This document shows positions 17,658 to 26,866 of a DNA stretch of 48,655 nucleotides, piece by piece (within the stretch, counting starts at the first letter, position 1; the number at the start of each line of letters is the position of its first letter). The position numbers and the translations under genes are program-made. The stretch is from Croceimicrobium sp965658965. GTDB lineage: Bacteria > Bacteroidota > Bacteroidia > Flavobacteriales > Schleiferiaceae. The stretch spans positions 1 through 48,655 of the forward strand of contig CBFHVV010000015.1 in assembly GCA_965658965.1 (NCBI GenBank), in the 5' to 3' direction. The notes under the pieces were generated by a model. It did not search any database. It was not told the origin of the DNA and saw only the letters and a program-made list of their open reading frames with translations.

Positions 17658-19400
17658 TTAATAAAACATATCCAAAGAACGGTGAAAACCTACTAGAAAG
17701 TAAAGGCTACCATCATCATAATCCGATTCCGAGGTGTTTCTTATCGAGTGTTCTATTTCTCCTGTAAAAGGGTAATTAGGATAAACATTAAGAAAGAAAT
17801 TATAGCTGTGATCCTTTTTATATTCGATAAAATATCCAGTAATAAATCTATCCTCTATATTGTAGGGCTCTGGCAGTTCAATGCGTTGCACTTTAGTATC
17901 ATCAAGTCCAGTTACACCTTCTTGGATTAAACCCAAGCTAATATGGCTTCTGGTAAACTTACCCCAAGTAAACTTAGCACCGTAGCGCAATTGACTGTAG
18001 CTAATGCTAGAATATGCATCTCCACTTTCTTCTTCCAATAACCAATAATTTTGGCTAATAGCGCGGCCACCACCTTGATACTCGAAAAGTCCTTTTGCGT
18101 TTGGAAGTCCGGCATAAATCTGACCACCGTAATTATAAGTTGGTAAATTAAAGCTATGCATAATAATAGAAGCCCCAATACCAGTCCCTCCGTAAACATT
18201 CGCTCCAATGTAATCTGACTCATATCCCATTTTCATCTTAAAGTCAAAGTTTACGGGCCAAGTAAAATCGTAATCTGTATTATATTTATAGTCTACTCCA
18301 TCGTAAACGGCACTATTGAAATAGATGGGTTGTATTAAAAAGGAGTAACCGAACTCCAGCGCTAAGGAGAAAGATGGTTTATTTTGATATACTTCATCGA
18401 AGTTAACCATGCCCATATTTTGATAAATCATCTTACCCAAAATCGCCAACATACTTACGGTTCCAACGGCAGTTGCAGCAGCAATTTGGGCGTTCTTTTG
18501 ATTTTGTTGGTTCTTCCACTGCGCGTACTCTTGACGCTGTTTGTTTTCTCTTTCTAATTTCGCCTGTTTACGCGCATATTCCTCCGCTTTACGCTGACGT
18601 TCTAATTCGGCTGCCGTAGGGCCTCTTTTAGCCTGAGAACTGCTCGTTGAGCCCGATTGACGCGAAGCGCTTGAAGATCCATTAGAGGTCGTGGAACCTG
18701 TATTTTGAGAACTTGCCCGTGCATTATTGGCGGCCACATGTTTAGCATGCACCTCAGCCGCGCTTGGCTTTCTCGTGCTGGTGGGTTTACTCATCACACT
18801 ACTCATCATATTATTAATAGCCACTTGCTCTTCCGTTGCTCCTGCACTTCCTTCTGCATCGCCTTCTGTGGCAGCATTTGCCTGGTTATCAGCCCCTTCT
18901 TTATTGAGTTGTGTACTCGCCGTTTCGCCACAGTTCAGATAATCTGATAAAACAGACACGCCATATTGATCTTGAACACTTTTGGGAAAGGTAAATTGCA
19001 CTCTCGAAAAAGTTATTAGCCTCTCGCCATTCATACTAAAAGAACCTGAACCATTTATTGTTGCTCCAGGCTTCACCGAATTTCTCCCGCCATTGCCAAA
19101 GCCCCATTTAGAACAGTTTAAGCTGACCTCATAATTTGAGTTATTCGTAACCTCTACCTTGTACTTTAATTCATCTCCGGCATAATTACTTTTTACAAAG
19201 AGGCTGAAGTCTAAAAAGGAAAAGCAGCTTGAGCTTTGTGCTTCAGCACGTTGCCATTCTTTAATGTCCCATTTCGACTCTCCATCAATCATACTTCTCC
19301 CTGGTATGTGCGTAATGGTAAGTGTAGCTGTACCCTGGCTAAAAACATTAAAACAAAGCAAGACCATGGCAATTATTGTTACCACTTTTTTTGTTCCCAT
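17658..19400 (-). CDS. Large exported protein with low-complexity linker and barrel-like C-terminus, unrecognised
   Basis: No family is recognised. A signal peptide begins at Met 19400 (MGTKKVVTIIAMVLL); a second in-frame ATG at 19418 is possible. Residues of about 22-160 look like a beta-sandwich with cysteines (SSSCFSFLDF, SLNCSKWGFGNGG, YLNCGE). A long Ala/Ser/Thr/Asn-rich linker follows, then a Lys/Glu/Gln/Arg-rich, probably helical stretch, a hydrophobic segment (about 303-325, AAATAVGTVSMLAILGKMIY), and about 240 residues of barrel-like strands ending in YFLVGFHRSLDMFY. The hydrophobic segment between linker and barrel could be a plug or a membrane-inserted helix. The gene lies between two other exported unknowns at very short spacing. 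Confidence 0.6.
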   Translation of the reverse strand: MGTKKVVTIIAMVLLCFNVFSQGTATLTITHIPGRSMIDGESKWDIKEWQRAEAQSSSCFSFLDFSLFVKSNYAGDELKYKVEVTNNSNYEVSLNCSKWGFGNGGRNSVKPGATINGSGSFSMNGERLITFSRVQFTFPKSVQDQYGVSVLSDYLNCGETASTQLNKEGADNQANAATEGDAEGSAGATEEQVAINNMMSSVMSKPTSTRKPSAAEVHAKHVAANNARASSQNTGSTTSNGSSSASRQSGSTSSSQAKRGPTAAELERQRKAEEYARKQAKLERENKQRQEYAQWKNQQNQKNAQIAAATAVGTVSMLAILGKMIYQNMGMVNFDEVYQNKPSFSLALEFGYSFLIQPIYFNSAVYDGVDYKYNTDYDFTWPVNFDFKMKMGYESDYIGANVYGGTGIGASIIMHSFNLPTYNYGGQIYAGLPNAKGLFEYQGGGRAISQNYWLLEEESGDAYSSISYSQLRYGAKFTWGKFTRSHISLGLIQEGVTGLDDTKVQRIELPEPYNIEDRFITGYFIEYKKDHSYNFFLNVYPNYPFTGEIEHSIRNTSESDYDDGSLYFLVGFHRSLDMFY

Positions 19401-19420
19401 ACTAATACAATTTATCATCC

Positions 19421-19972
19421 CTATTTAGCTATTTGTCTTTTAAGCTTACGTACTATACTGCTAAGAGTTGCGCTTTTCACCTCATCAATATGTATTGACT
19501 TTACAAAACCGAGCTCCTCCCAAGCATTAATGTCTTTCAGACGACGCATTTTATTGTGCTTCTCTTTAGTAGATTCTGAGAAATCTACTTCGGGAGAAGA
19601 CTTACCTAAGGCTCCACGCATAATGTCGGTACTGCTAAAGTTGCCACAATCATCCATAGCCTGGTCACCAAAATTTATACAGGCTACACCCGAAGCTTTA
19701 AAGTAACAGTCTTCACAATTAAAAGGAAACTGGTAACCCTGAATAGCGGCTCCCGTATATTTAAGACCGTCTAATTCTACTCCATCGATACGAACTAAAT
19801 CTTGCTGAATCCATAGATACCCGTAACCTACGGTAGTGGCTTGGGTTTTTAAATATACCACCCCATAAACACCATTTTCATTTTTAAATGGCAGAGTATG
19901 ACTCTGTGACTTTTGAGTGCTACCAAGAAAGAAGGCACTAAGAATAAATGGCACTAAATAGTAATTCGGCAT
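19421..19972 (-). CDS. Small exported protein, unrecognised
   Basis: This is a 183-aa protein with a likely signal peptide (residues 1-20, MPNYYLVPFILSAFFLGSTQ). It has a beta-rich first half and a cysteine cluster (NCEDCYF, ASGVACINFGDQAMDDCGNF) suggesting disulfides outside the cytoplasm, followed by a charged helical C-terminus. I recognise no family. It is the first gene of a probable three-gene operon with the two larger exported proteins downstream, to which it is linked by 20 bases or fewer. The 108 bases upstream of its start separate it from the ABC ATPase gene. Confidence 0.55.
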   Translation of the reverse strand: MPNYYLVPFILSAFFLGSTQKSQSHTLPFKNENGVYGVVYLKTQATTVGYGYLWIQQDLVRIDGVELDGLKYTGAAIQGYQFPFNCEDCYFKASGVACINFGDQAMDDCGNFSSTDIMRGALGKSSPEVDFSESTKEKHNKMRRLKDINAWEELGFVKSIHIDEVKSATLSSIVRKLKRQIAK

Positions 19973-20080
19973 AAGCTCTTAAATACTTAGCTAAAATAGA
20001 AAAACGAGTGCTGTAAGCACTTCCCAAGGCACGAATAGCTCTTTTTTGTGCGTGAACTACGAAAAAATAAGACTTGCTCG

Positions 20081-21745
20081 CTAATTTTCTACCGCAGCAA
20101 TAAGCTTTTGGGTATACTCTTCTTTCGCTTCGCGATAGATCTCTTCCGAAAAACCACTTTCTACTAACTTTCCATCTTGCAAGACTAAGATGCGGTCGCA
20201 GAAATATTTTACGATTTGCAAATCATGAGATATAAATAAATAGGTGAAGCCAAACTCGTCCTTTAAATCGTTTAAAAGGTTAAGTATTTGGGCTTGCACA
20301 CTTACATCGAGCGCACTAACTGATTCGTCGCACACTATAAATTCCGGTTGTACCGCAAGTGCTCTTGCAATGCCTATTCTTTGTCTTTGTCCACCGCTAA
20401 ATTCGTGTGGATATCGCGGACAATAGTCAGAAAGTAAACCCACTTTTTCCAAAAGCTCTTTAGTCTCCCTTTCTGCCTCCTTTCTGCCTAAGCCTTTACG
20501 CTTTCGCAAAACAGCGGCAATTGCTTCACCAATGGGTATTTTTGGATTTAGAGCGGAGAAGGGGTCTTGAAAAATAATTTGGATAGACTTATGCAATTTG
20601 CGCCATTGCTTAGCAGAGGCTTTTACTAAATCTTGGCCTTTAAAGAACACTTGACCTCGTTCGGCTTTTTCTAAGCCCACTAAGATTCTGCCTAAAGTTG
20701 TTTTGCCCGAACCTGATTCTCCCACCAAACCTAAGCTTTCACCCGGGTAAACGGCAAACCCTACTTCAGATAGAGCATGATGCTCTACCTTTTTCGCCCA
20801 GATGCCTTTACTGCTTCGATAGATTTTCGCTAGATGATTGACTTGAAATAAGGGATCTTGCTCTAGGCTTTTTTTAGCTCGATCTTCTCGAACAGTCGGA
20901 CTAATAATTTCTGTTTGCTGTGCTTCATCTTGTAAAAAATCGCGCACCAAAGGCAGGCGGCGATAATAAGTATCTGCCGTGGGGCGACAAGCTAAGAGCC
21001 CTTTTGTATAAGGGTCTTGAGGCGAGAGAAAAAGCCTTTCGGTAGATGCCGCCTCCTTTATATGCCCCATGTGCATAACGATAATAGTATCTGCTACCCG
21101 CCGTACAACTCCTAAGTCGTGAGAGATGAAAAGCATGGCCATTCCTTTTTCCTCTTGTAGCTTTTTAAGAAGGTTTAAAATACCGGCCTGCACACTTACA
21201 TCGAGAGCGGTAGTCGGTTCGTCGGCAATAAGAATTTTAGGATTGCAAGCAATCGCCATAGCAATCATCACTCTTTGCTTTTGGCCACCGCTTAATTGAT
21301 GGGGATATGATTGGTAGAGACTCTCGGCACGCGGTAGTTCAACTTCTTTAAACAAAGAAATCACCCTTTGCCGTATTGCCTTAGCACTTAAATCGCTGTG
21401 GACCTCCAAAATTTCCGCTACTTGATTTCCACAAGTCATGGAAGGATTTAAAGCCGACATGGGCTCTTGAAAGATCATAGCTACATCTTGCCCTCGTAAT
21501 TTGCGCCAATCCTCTTCTTTATTATTTAGCAGCTCTTGGCCGCGATAAATAATGGACCCTTTTGCCTTTAAGTTTTTAGGCAGCAAACCCATTAATGCTA
21601 AGCTAGAAAGGCTTTTCCCCGAACCTGATTCACCCACAATTGCCAAGGTTTCTGCAGGCTCTAAGTTAAAATTAAGCGCATGCACAATAGTTGCATCTGC
21701 ACTGCTTATTTCTAAATTTTTAACCGAAAGAAGGGCTTCACTCAT
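20081..21745 (-). CDS. Peptide-type ABC transporter ATPase with two fused nucleotide-binding domains
   Basis: This 554-aa protein fuses two Dpp/Opp-type ATPase domains in the manner of YejF or GsiA. Domain 1 has Walker A GESGSGKS with K44, signature LSGGQKQR and Walker B ILIADEPTTALD. Domain 2 has a second GESGSGKT with K348, signature FSGGQRQR and Walker B IVCDESVSALD. Both sites look competent. Short oligopeptide-transporter C-terminal extensions follow each domain (YTKGLLACRPT after the first). No permease or binding protein lies nearby in the window, so its partner proteins are elsewhere. It overlaps the exonuclease gene by 4 bases (ATGA), so they are translationally coupled. Substrate is inferred only from family. 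Confidence 0.88.
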   Translation of the reverse strand: MSEALLSVKNLEISSADATIVHALNFNLEPAETLAIVGESGSGKSLSSLALMGLLPKNLKAKGSIIYRGQELLNNKEEDWRKLRGQDVAMIFQEPMSALNPSMTCGNQVAEILEVHSDLSAKAIRQRVISLFKEVELPRAESLYQSYPHQLSGGQKQRVMIAMAIACNPKILIADEPTTALDVSVQAGILNLLKKLQEEKGMAMLFISHDLGVVRRVADTIIVMHMGHIKEAASTERLFLSPQDPYTKGLLACRPTADTYYRRLPLVRDFLQDEAQQTEIISPTVREDRAKKSLEQDPLFQVNHLAKIYRSSKGIWAKKVEHHALSEVGFAVYPGESLGLVGESGSGKTTLGRILVGLEKAERGQVFFKGQDLVKASAKQWRKLHKSIQIIFQDPFSALNPKIPIGEAIAAVLRKRKGLGRKEAERETKELLEKVGLLSDYCPRYPHEFSGGQRQRIGIARALAVQPEFIVCDESVSALDVSVQAQILNLLNDLKDEFGFTYLFISHDLQIVKYFCDRILVLQDGKLVESGFSEEIYREAKEEYTQKLIAAVEN

Positions 21746-22452
21746 AATTCAAGTTGATCAAAAGCCTGAGGAGCATTTAACTGGTTTATCTTTAAAAAAA
21801 CCTTGGCCAAAGTTACTACGTCCTTTTCGCAATATAACTGAATCCGATCTAAATCATTCTCTTTCCAAAACACCTCTCCTACCATACTTCCATCAATATC
21901 GTCTTTGGGGCTAGGAATACCGAAAATTGCCGCAAGAAGCTTGAGGCTAGTGTAATTCTTATAATCGCCAAATTTCCAAAGCTCTAGAGTATCGAGATGT
22001 GGAATCTCCCAAGGCTTTTTACCTGCGTTGTTAAACTGATTTGGCAATGGCACACCATTTATAAGCATTCGCCTACTGATATAAGGAAAGTCGAATTCTT
22101 TACCATTATGGGCACAAAGAATGTACTGTGGCATGCGTGCCATTAAGTCGGCAAAGTCTTGTAAGATTTCACTTTCTTCGGGTGAGGCAAAGCTTTTTAC
22201 TCGAAACTCCATGGGCCCGCCTTTGGAGGTGAAAAAGCCACAGGAAATACAAACAATTTGTCCAAATTCTGCTAAAATTCCAGCCCGCTTGGGATAGAAA
22301 TCTGCTGCGCTTTCGTCTTCTGCTCTTTGAAAGCGTGTTTTCTCCGACCAAAGCTTTTGCCAATCTTCCGCTAAGGCTTCAAAGTCGGGCTCGGCGCTTA
22401 CTGTTTCAATATCTAGAAACAAGATTTTCTCTAAATTTTCTTCTTTTATCAT
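21742..22452 (-). CDS. Predicted 3'-5' exonuclease related to the PolB exonuclease domain
   Basis: This 236-aa protein resembles the DnaQ-superfamily exonucleases described as PolB-related. The acidic motifs are visible: LFLDIETV (Exo I, with D and E), CAHNGKEFDFPYI (Exo II, with D) and a Exo III-type YCEKDVVTLAKVF near the C-terminus. HLDTLELWKFGDYKNYTSLKLLAAIFGI is typical of the family. It should degrade single-stranded DNA or RNA 3' to 5', but its in vivo target is unknown. It lies 9 bases after the lamin-tail protein gene and overlaps the ABC ATPase gene by 4 bases, an assortment with no obvious functional logic. Confidence 0.8.
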   Translation of the reverse strand: MIKEENLEKILFLDIETVSAEPDFEALAEDWQKLWSEKTRFQRAEDESAADFYPKRAGILAEFGQIVCISCGFFTSKGGPMEFRVKSFASPEESEILQDFADLMARMPQYILCAHNGKEFDFPYISRRMLINGVPLPNQFNNAGKKPWEIPHLDTLELWKFGDYKNYTSLKLLAAIFGIPSPKDDIDGSMVGEVFWKENDLDRIQLYCEKDVVTLAKVFLKINQLNAPQAFDQLEL

Positions 22453-22461
22453 AGCTATTAA

Positions 22462-25041
22462 TTATCTACTTAAAACCACGGGAGTTCGCAATAATGAACT
22501 GATGCCTTGGTCATTGTAATATTCCAAAACAGCAATATAAATACCTGCTCCCAATAATTGTCCGGCATCATTAAAACCGTCCCATAAAAAATAACCCTGC
22601 GCCTCTCTAAAATCATATTCAGCTAGGGAACGGATTAGCTCGCCCTTGGAAGTGTAGATATCTACAGTGAGAATGCTAGCACCCCCTTCACATGTAAAGT
22701 TTAGCTGAGCTAGGTCTAAGTGCCCATCACCATTAGGACTAAAATAAGGCGGAATAGCTTCCCATTCTGCGCGCTCTAATTGTATAGTCTGTTGCGAATT
22801 TGCTCTTCCTGGGGTTGCGAACTTTTCTTTCTCAGTAGCACTTTGCCAGTACTTTTTACTCGTCGGTAGATGCCCATAATCCAGCCTTTCCAAGCTAACT
22901 CCTTGTGTATTTTCTAACAACTGAAAATGCCAATCATCATCATAAGCGCCCCGATCAATAAGCTCTAAGCGAGAGCTTAGCAAGGCAAAAGTACCATTGC
23001 TAGAAGGATAAGAAGGTAGATCCGCAGCTATCAGGTTGGCCTGTTCACAATAGTAATTTGCCTTTAAAAATGAAATATCCCCGCTTAAAGCAAGATAATC
23101 ACCGGGGAAAAACAAGTGACTTTCTGCACGCAAAACTTTAATATCACTAGGGCCCTGCTCTTGTGCCCAGTGCGCTAAACGCAGATGTGCTAAATCAAAA
23201 ACTTGGTCGCTCTTATTATAGATTTCAATAAAGTCTGCTCCGCCTGTCTTCGGAGCAAATAGTATTTCACTTACCACAATATCTCCTTCCTGCGCATCTA
23301 CCGGAAGGGCGAAAGGAAGCCTAGTAAAAAGGCTTTTATTTCCTTTACAATCGCTTAAACTATCTAAAAAACCGAGATAGTAGGCCTGTCCGTACTGTGG
23401 CGCTTGCGCAAGATGGATATTTAAGCAATCGCGATTTAGAGACCAAGTGAGTGAATCTATTTCCAAAAATGGCTCGCTTAAAATGTCCTCCGGCTCATTA
23501 GGCAGAAAATGCTCAATGCTTTCGTTAAAGTGCAAAGCTATTGCGCCCCCCTCTTGCCAAGCCATAAAATCAACTTGTGGCGGCAGACTATCTACTTTCT
23601 CGGTTAAGAAAGCATTTTTTTGACCTGGGCTACCACCCTGGGTAGATGCGCTAGCTTGCCACTGTTCAGGCCCATGGCACTGCCTATTGGATTCACTGCG
23701 TGCCAAACTCCAACCGCCCTCGCTTTTAAGAGGCTCTTGATACCAATCGCTATCATATTCTAAGGCATCTACCCGAAGGGAGTCGGGCGACCATAAGCTT
23801 AGCGCTGCCCCACTATTAAGTAAACTGTAAGTACTAAGCCCGATATCGAGGCAAGAACCATATTTTTCAAACTCTTCGATATGGGAGCCGCTGGCCACAA
23901 TAAGATAACTTTTTGGTGGCATTCTGTAAAAGGGAAAAAGATAGTAGTCTTCGTTAAGCTGCAATTGCCAGTTTTGCAAATTAAGGGTAAAAGGACTGGC
24001 ATTGTAAAGTTCCAAATATTCACTTTCGGGTAAGGCCTGAGGCGGAACTCCCACTACGGGAGAAGGGTCTACCATTATTTCATTAATGATAAGATGACCT
24101 ATTTGAGCCTGATAATTTAAGAAAGCACTTTCCCCTTGAGCCGCATTGCCGTAACAATCTAATACATTTTGATAATGCAACTTTATAGGAGTATTAATGG
24201 CAAAAGGCTCGGCAAAGGATAATCTTAAAATACGCGGTTTAAGGCTGTCGATTTTACAAGCAAGAGGGAATTGCAATGAGTCTAAATGAAAGTCTTGTAC
24301 CGGGAGCTTTTGCCTAAAATCTAATGCCTCATTAAAATAAATAATTAAATCATTATTCTCTACCATCAAGCTATCTATTTTCGGGGGGATTGTATCTTGA
24401 TAAACGTCGCCTTGTGCCTTAATCCGATGCAGAAAAAATTTAGTGGAGCGGGTGCGGGTGTACTGACATTCCCAAGCCATAATTTGTGACTGTAAATAGC
24501 TGCTATCCATGGTAGAGCCTAGTGTATAAAAGCTGCCGTTTAAAAGGGTATCTAGGGCTAAGGTCCAATTATGCTGGGCGTTTCGGTTAAGACGAACCGC
24601 TAAATGATTTAGGTTTTTATCCAATAAGTCAACTGGGCTTTGTAGCAATAAAGTTTCCTGCCTACCATCGGTCTTAAATAGGCTAATTTGATCGCTAGCA
24701 GAGCCCCCTAGTTCCAAGAAATAGCCTTGTCCCTGCCCATCTGCCGAGGAGCGATTATACATTAGGTAAAAACGTGCGAAATTGCTGCCCGAAGGGTTAA
24801 AGTGGAAGCTAAACTCCAATTCCCAAGTAGCATTTAAGGAAACGGGCGATAGGGTAGCAAGGGTAGCGGTATTTGCGATGCTATCAGCTAAACTTAGCTC
24901 ATATTGACTGTTAACCAAAAAGCGGTTAGTATCGCCATACCAGCGGGGATTAGCGGAAAAATCACCGTCTAAAAAATCATCTTGAATAGTAGTTTGGGAA
25001 AAGCTAAAAAGTGGAAATAAGGTTAAAAATAGGCGGTACAT
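22462..25041 (-). CDS. Exported lamin-tail-domain protein with a FlgD-like C-terminus
   Basis: This 859-aa exported protein starts at Met 25041 with a signal peptide (MYRLFLTLFPLFSFSQ); the frame is open 23 codons further but without a better signal. Residues 20-200 resemble a concanavalin-like beta domain. Two lamin-tail (LTD) domains follow: one near IINEIMVDPSP and SEYLELYNASPFTLNLQNWQL, another near VVSEILFAP and DFIEIYNKSDQVFDLAHLRL. Segments before and between the two LTDs begin PPKIDSLMVENNDLIIYFNE and PPQVDFMAWQEGGAIALHFN, matching Ig-like modules. The C-terminal 90 residues (PPYFSPNGDGHLD, then YFLWDGFNDAGQLLGAGIYI) resemble FlgD-like or CHU_C-type modules used with T9SS cargo. It is divergent from asd with a gap of only 43 bases. 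Confidence 0.7.
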   Translation of the reverse strand: MYRLFLTLFPLFSFSQTTIQDDFLDGDFSANPRWYGDTNRFLVNSQYELSLADSIANTATLATLSPVSLNATWELEFSFHFNPSGSNFARFYLMYNRSSADGQGQGYFLELGGSASDQISLFKTDGRQETLLLQSPVDLLDKNLNHLAVRLNRNAQHNWTLALDTLLNGSFYTLGSTMDSSYLQSQIMAWECQYTRTRSTKFFLHRIKAQGDVYQDTIPPKIDSLMVENNDLIIYFNEALDFRQKLPVQDFHLDSLQFPLACKIDSLKPRILRLSFAEPFAINTPIKLHYQNVLDCYGNAAQGESAFLNYQAQIGHLIINEIMVDPSPVVGVPPQALPESEYLELYNASPFTLNLQNWQLQLNEDYYLFPFYRMPPKSYLIVASGSHIEEFEKYGSCLDIGLSTYSLLNSGAALSLWSPDSLRVDALEYDSDWYQEPLKSEGGWSLARSESNRQCHGPEQWQASASTQGGSPGQKNAFLTEKVDSLPPQVDFMAWQEGGAIALHFNESIEHFLPNEPEDILSEPFLEIDSLTWSLNRDCLNIHLAQAPQYGQAYYLGFLDSLSDCKGNKSLFTRLPFALPVDAQEGDIVVSEILFAPKTGGADFIEIYNKSDQVFDLAHLRLAHWAQEQGPSDIKVLRAESHLFFPGDYLALSGDISFLKANYYCEQANLIAADLPSYPSSNGTFALLSSRLELIDRGAYDDDWHFQLLENTQGVSLERLDYGHLPTSKKYWQSATEKEKFATPGRANSQQTIQLERAEWEAIPPYFSPNGDGHLDLAQLNFTCEGGASILTVDIYTSKGELIRSLAEYDFREAQGYFLWDGFNDAGQLLGAGIYIAVLEYYNDQGISSLLRTPVVLSR

Positions 25042-25058
25042 CAGGGTTTTTTTTAAGT

Positions 25059-25066
25059 TACTTTTG
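25059..25066 (+). promoter_or_regulatory. Possible -7 element for asd
   Basis: TACTTTTG matches TAnnTTTG and lies 18 bases before the asd ATG at 25085, which would give a short leader. No -33 TTTG or TTG is seen at the usual distance. The match is short and could be chance. Confidence 0.35.
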
Positions 25067-25084
25067 AACTTTAATTTAAGAATA

Positions 25085-26077
25085 ATGAAGATTGCTGTGA
25101 TTGGTGCCACCGGGATGGTGGGAGAAGTGATGTTAAACGTTTTACAGGAAAGAGGCTTTGCCGAGCATGAAGTCTTGGCTGTTGCTTCTGAAAAATCGCT
25201 GGGAAAAAAAGTGCCTTTTGGAGATAAAGCCTTAAGCGTTATTAGCCTTTCTCAGGCACTGGAAGCCAAACCTCAGCTTGCTTTGTTTTCGGCGGGGGGC
25301 GCGACCAGCTTAGAGTGGGCACCTAAATTTGCAGAAATCGGTTGCTATGTGGTAGATAACTCTTCGGCTTGGCGTATGGACCCCACCAAGAAGCTAGTAG
25401 TTCCGGAAATAAATGGGGATGATATAAACAAGGAAGATTTTATTATTGCCAATCCGAATTGCAGCACCATTCAAATGGTAATGACCTTAGCGCCCTTGCA
25501 TGCAAAATATCAAATTAAGAGAGTGGTTGTTAGCACCTATCAGAGCATTTCTGGCACCGGAGTTAAAGCAGTACAGCAATTAGAAAATGAACGTAAAGGC
25601 GAATCTGGCCCAATGGCTTACCCTTATTTAATTGATAAAAACTGTTTACCACATTGCGACGTTTTTATGGATAATGGCTACACCAAGGAAGAGATGAAGC
25701 TTATTAATGAAACCAAGAAAATTTTAAATGACGATAGTATTGCAGTTACCGCCACTGCAGTGCGTATTCCTGTAGAAGGTGGACATAGCGAAAGTGTAAA
25801 CCTTAGCTTTGAAAAGGAATTCGTTTTGAGCGATATTAAAAAGCTATTAGCCGACACCGAAGGAATAAGGGTGCAAGATAATGTGGAACTTAATGTTTAC
25901 CCGATGCCACGCTATGCACAAGGTAAAGACGAAGTGTTTGTAGGTCGAATCCGCCGTGATTTAAGTCAGGTTAACAGCCTAAATATGTGGATTGTAGCAG
26001 ATAACTTACGCAAAGGCGCTGCCACTAATACCGTGCAGATTGCGCAAGTTTTAATGGCCAAAGGTTTTATCGCTTAG
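25085..26077 (+). CDS. asd: Aspartate-semialdehyde dehydrogenase
   Basis: Asd reduces aspartyl-4-phosphate to aspartate-4-semialdehyde with NADPH, the branch point to lysine, diaminopimelate, methionine and threonine. The 330-aa protein has the nucleotide-binding GATGMVGEVML at the N-terminus, the catalytic cysteine C126 in NPNCSTIQ and the active-site histidine H234 in VEGGHSES. The start at 25085 puts MKIAVIGATG at the N-terminus; an upstream in-frame ATG at 25064 would add seven unconserved residues. A TAnnTTTG element (TACTTTTG at 25059) precedes it. It is divergent from the lamin-tail gene, with the next gene 175 bases downstream. Confidence 0.96.
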   Translation: MKIAVIGATGMVGEVMLNVLQERGFAEHEVLAVASEKSLGKKVPFGDKALSVISLSQALEAKPQLALFSAGGATSLEWAPKFAEIGCYVVDNSSAWRMDPTKKLVVPEINGDDINKEDFIIANPNCSTIQMVMTLAPLHAKYQIKRVVVSTYQSISGTGVKAVQQLENERKGESGPMAYPYLIDKNCLPHCDVFMDNGYTKEEMKLINETKKILNDDSIAVTATAVRIPVEGGHSESVNLSFEKEFVLSDIKKLLADTEGIRVQDNVELNVYPMPRYAQGKDEVFVGRIRRDLSQVNSLNMWIVADNLRKGAATNTVQIAQVLMAKGFIA

Positions 26078-26252
26078 GTCTCTTTTTTCCATTACTTAAA
26101 AAGCCCATTAATCCCGAAATTACTATTTGAGAGAAACCCAGCTTTTTTAAAATAGATTACGATAGCTTCAGCGCTGCGTTAAAACAATGCTAAAAACCCT
26201 TCTGGCGAAAGCCAAAAAAACAAAAGCTACGTATTTAGGTTAAAGAGATACT

Positions 26253-26816
26253 ATGAAAGCACTAATTTTTGGCCTTAGTTTTATACTATGCGCCGCTGGC
26301 CTAAACGCACAAAAAATGAATACAGATAAAAATTACGAAAGAGCCCTTTTTGCCTCGGGATGCTATTGGGGAACAGAATTCTATTTACAGAAAGTAGATG
26401 GTGTGATAGAAACCGCCGTAGGTTATGCGGGGGGAGACGTTGCTAACCCCACTTATCGCGAAGTTTGTTCGGGTACTACGGGGCATGCAGAAACGGTAGA
26501 AGTGATTTTTGACCCCAACAAAACCGATTATGAAACGCTTTGTAAGGTATTTTACGAAACCCATGATCCTACACAAGTCAATCGTCAGGGTCCAGATATT
26601 GGCACTCAGTATCGTTCGGCCATTTTTCCCTTAAATGCAGAGCAAAAAGCTAGTGCCGAAAAGGTAAGCCAAATTTTACGCGATAAAGGTTATGACTTAG
26701 CTACTGAGATAACAATGGGAGCAACATTTTACCGTGAGAAGGAGGAATATCACCACGACTATTACGACAAAAAGGGAGGTACTCCTTATTGCCATAAATA
26801 CACCGAAAAATTTTAA
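26253..26816 (+). CDS. msrA: Exported peptide methionine-S-sulfoxide reductase
   Basis: MsrA reduces the S-diastereomer of methionine sulfoxide in proteins. The catalytic cysteine is C37 in GCYWG, a Tyr variant of the usual GCFWG, followed by VDGVIETAVGYAGG and HAETVEV. A second cysteine, C180 in TPYCHKY, is a candidate resolving residue. Residues 1-20 form a signal peptide, MKALIFGLSFILCAAGLNAQ, so the enzyme probably works in the periplasm, unlike the cytoplasmic E. coli enzyme. The length (187 aa) is consistent with an MsrA domain plus this signal. It is followed by a strong hairpin terminator shared with the convergent uup gene. Confidence 0.92.
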   Translation: MKALIFGLSFILCAAGLNAQKMNTDKNYERALFASGCYWGTEFYLQKVDGVIETAVGYAGGDVANPTYREVCSGTTGHAETVEVIFDPNKTDYETLCKVFYETHDPTQVNRQGPDIGTQYRSAIFPLNAEQKASAEKVSQILRDKGYDLATEITMGATFYREKEEYHHDYYDKKGGTPYCHKYTEKF

Positions 26817-26836
26817 GCTGAATTAGTTTAGATTCC

Positions 26837-26866
26837 AAAACCGATAGTGCTGCTATCGGTTTTTTT
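26837..26866. terminator. Bidirectional terminator between msrA and uup
   Basis: A 7-bp stem CCGATAG/CTATCGG (26841-26847 with 26853-26859, loop TGCTG) is followed by seven T on the plus strand and preceded by AAAA, so it can end transcripts in both directions. The T run overlaps the uup stop codon. Confidence 0.8.

Noticed and set aside
26203..26214. Hairpin TGGC-GAAA-GCCA upstream of msrA as a terminator
   Set aside because: The run that follows is A, not T, on the plus strand, and on the minus strand the T run precedes the stem.
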